A stretch of DNA of 64,000 nucleotides, taken from the NCBI GenBank assembly GCA_022825235.1, contig JAJDYI010000064.1, positions 21,681 to 85,680 of the forward strand, read 5' to 3'. Below are positions 63,074 to 64,000 of this stretch, piece after piece. Below the pieces are notes generated by a model. The model saw nothing but the letters and a program-made list of their open reading frames with translations. It made no database searches and was not told where the DNA came from. Made by a program: the position numbers and the translations under genes. The stretch is from Alphaproteobacteria bacterium (GTDB lineage: Bacteria > Pseudomonadota > Alphaproteobacteria > TMED109). The first letter of the stretch is position 1. Every line of letters starts with the position of its first letter.

Positions 63074-63859
63074 ATGCGAATCGTGAGTTGGAACGTGAAC
63101 GGAATTCGCGCGTGCACGCGTCGTGGCTTCGTGGACTTCCTGGCACGCTCGGATGCGGATGTCGTGGGGATCCAGGAGGTCCGGGCGCTCCCGGAGCAGG
63201 TGCCCGAGACCGCCCGGTCTCCCGCCGGCTGGCATGCCGCGTTCGTGCCGGCCGAGCGCCGCGGGTACAGCGGTGTCGGGGTGTACGCGAAGGTGGAGCC
63301 GGAGCGGTTGGAGACCGCGCTCGGCGACCCGCGCTTTGACGTCGAGGGCCGCTACATGGCCGCCCACTTCCGGGGGGATCGCGGGCGGTTCGTCGTGGCC
63401 AACGTGTATTTTCCGAAAGGCAGCGGGAAGGATCGCGACAACAGCCGCGTCCCCTACAAGCTCGACTTCTACCAGGCGGTCTTCGAGCGGGTTCAGCGCC
63501 TCCGGCGCCGATGCCCGGTGTTCGTGATCGGCGACTACAACACCGCGCACCGCGCCATCGACCTCGCGCGTCCGAAGACCAATGTGAAGAGCAGCGGGTT
63601 CCTGCCCGAGGAACGGGCGGTACTCGATCGCTGGGCGGAGGCCGGCTGGGTCGACACGTTTCGCGCGCTGCACCCCGATGACCCGGGGCACTACACGTGG
63701 TGGCGCCAGTGGGGCGGAGCCCGGGAACGGAACGTCGGCTGGAGAATCGACTACGTGCTGGCCTCGCCGGCGGCGATGAAGCGGGTACGCAACGCCTTCA
63801 TCTGGCCGGACGAGCAAGGCTCCGACCATTGCCCGGTCGGCGTGGACGCCGACCTTTAG
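63074..63859 (+). CDS. xth: exodeoxyribonuclease III (AP endonuclease)
   Basis: A 261-residue XthA-family enzyme repairing abasic sites and oxidised DNA ends. Seen: RIVSWNVNGIRACTRRGF, VVGIQEVRALPEQVP, GYSGVGVYAKV, PKGSGKDRDNSRVPYKLDFY, IGDYNTAHRAIDLARPK, NVGWRIDYVLAS and SDHCPVGVDADL, which hold the catalytic Glu, Asn, Asp and His. ATG 63074 is chosen since a 24-residue longer frame has no similarity. It pairs functionally with OxyR, whose regulons often include such repair enzymes. Confidence 0.95.
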   Translation: MRIVSWNVNGIRACTRRGFVDFLARSDADVVGIQEVRALPEQVPETARSPAGWHAAFVPAERRGYSGVGVYAKVEPERLETALGDPRFDVEGRYMAAHFRGDRGRFVVANVYFPKGSGKDRDNSRVPYKLDFYQAVFERVQRLRRRCPVFVIGDYNTAHRAIDLARPKTNVKSSGFLPEERAVLDRWAEAGWVDTFRALHPDDPGHYTWWRQWGGARERNVGWRIDYVLASPAAMKRVRNAFIWPDEQGSDHCPVGVDADL

Positions 63860-63918
63860 CCCGAAGTTCCCCGGGCCGGAAGACAGCAAGTCGTTGACCC
63901 TGCGGGGGGTTTTCCGGT

Positions 63919-64000
63919 TCAGGCGGTTCCCGGTACTGGGAACGTTTCGATCAGCTCGGCGGCGCGTCGCTGGGTGGCGGTGGGCTGCGTGACCAGCGTG
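63919..64000 (-). CDS. partial gene at window edge, C-terminus only
   Basis: On the minus strand 27 codons end at a TGA at 63919: TLVTQPTATQRRAAELIETF followed by PVPGTA. The gene continues beyond the window. The short piece is not enough for assignment; it has the look of a transposase or conserved hypothetical C-terminus. A short ACCC/GGGT hairpin with TTTT near 63895-63915 may end both this gene and xth. Confidence 0.35.
   Translation of the reverse strand, partial: TLVTQPTATQRRAAELIETFPVPGTA

Overview
The window is one contiguous stretch of a high-GC bacterial chromosome, most probably an alphaproteobacterium of Rhodospirillales-like type. This rests on gene content and order: a complete suf operon led by an IscR-like Rrf2 regulator (rrf2-sufBCDSU-sufT-sufA), a CC0125/CC1285-family lipoprotein, the tkt-gap-pgk-class I aldolase-thiE run, hrcA with grpE/dnaK/dnaJ, rpsU, and an NsrR/NirK/NirV/quinol-type NOR cluster. 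Many genes start with GTG or TTG and neighbouring genes are often coupled by ATGA or GTGA overlaps. No taxon can be named from the sequence alone. Layout: 0.1-3.5 kb holds a small membrane/periplasmic gene pair (DUF6644, DUF6152), a crotonase and a tandem universal stress protein. 3.7-5.5 kb is a graveyard: a DUF433 antitoxin with a frameshift, its PIN-like toxin cut by an in-frame TAG, and the C-terminal tail of an IS3-type transposase. 5.5-7.4 kb holds an exported acetamidase/formamidase and an exported protein of unknown role. 7.6-14.1 kb is the suf operon. 14.3-17.9 kb is a second accessory patch: a decayed VapBC pair and two unrelated Fic proteins, both with the self-inhibitory (S/T)xxxE(G/N) motif. 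18.2-25.6 kb holds a DUF4864 protein, a PhyH-type dioxygenase and the nitrite/nitric-oxide genes nsrR, nirV, nirK and norZ, with a good NsrR operator candidate between nirK and norZ. 25.6-29.6 kb is mixed housekeeping (lipoprotein, FMN-binding protein, AGCS symporter, dtd, cupin). 30.1-32.0 kb is a visibly AT-richer island carrying a frameshifted tcmP and an intact three-Cys-motif (Gp37/Gp68, DUF5131) gene. 32.8-38.6 kb is the central carbon operon. 38.7-42.8 kb carries rpsU, an AlbA_2-type protein behind an AT-rich repeat-bearing promoter, an intact VapBC pair and a YdcF-like protein. 43.0-47.5 kb is an RND efflux pair. On the minus strand, 51.0-47.5 kb is a radical SAM-apaG-folE-trkH operon. 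From 51.2 kb come tRNA-Gly(CCC), a tyrosine-phosphatase-like gene, hrcA, a sirtuin, a hypothetical, then grpE-(unknown two-module protein)-dnaK-dnaJ-dapB-2-hydroxyacid dehydrogenase, oxyR and xth. Working together: suf (Fe-S supply), OxyR, NsrR/NOR, the chaperone operon and the universal stress protein form an oxidative/nitrosative stress set. NirK plus NorZ would take nitrite to N2O; no nitrate or N2O reductase genes lie in the window. The most interesting unexplained items are the TcmP/three-Cys island, the shared 14-bp motif upstream of both the suf operon and oxyR, the conserved operator-like repeats in front of the accessory genes, and the unknown genes embedded in the dnaK and folE operons.
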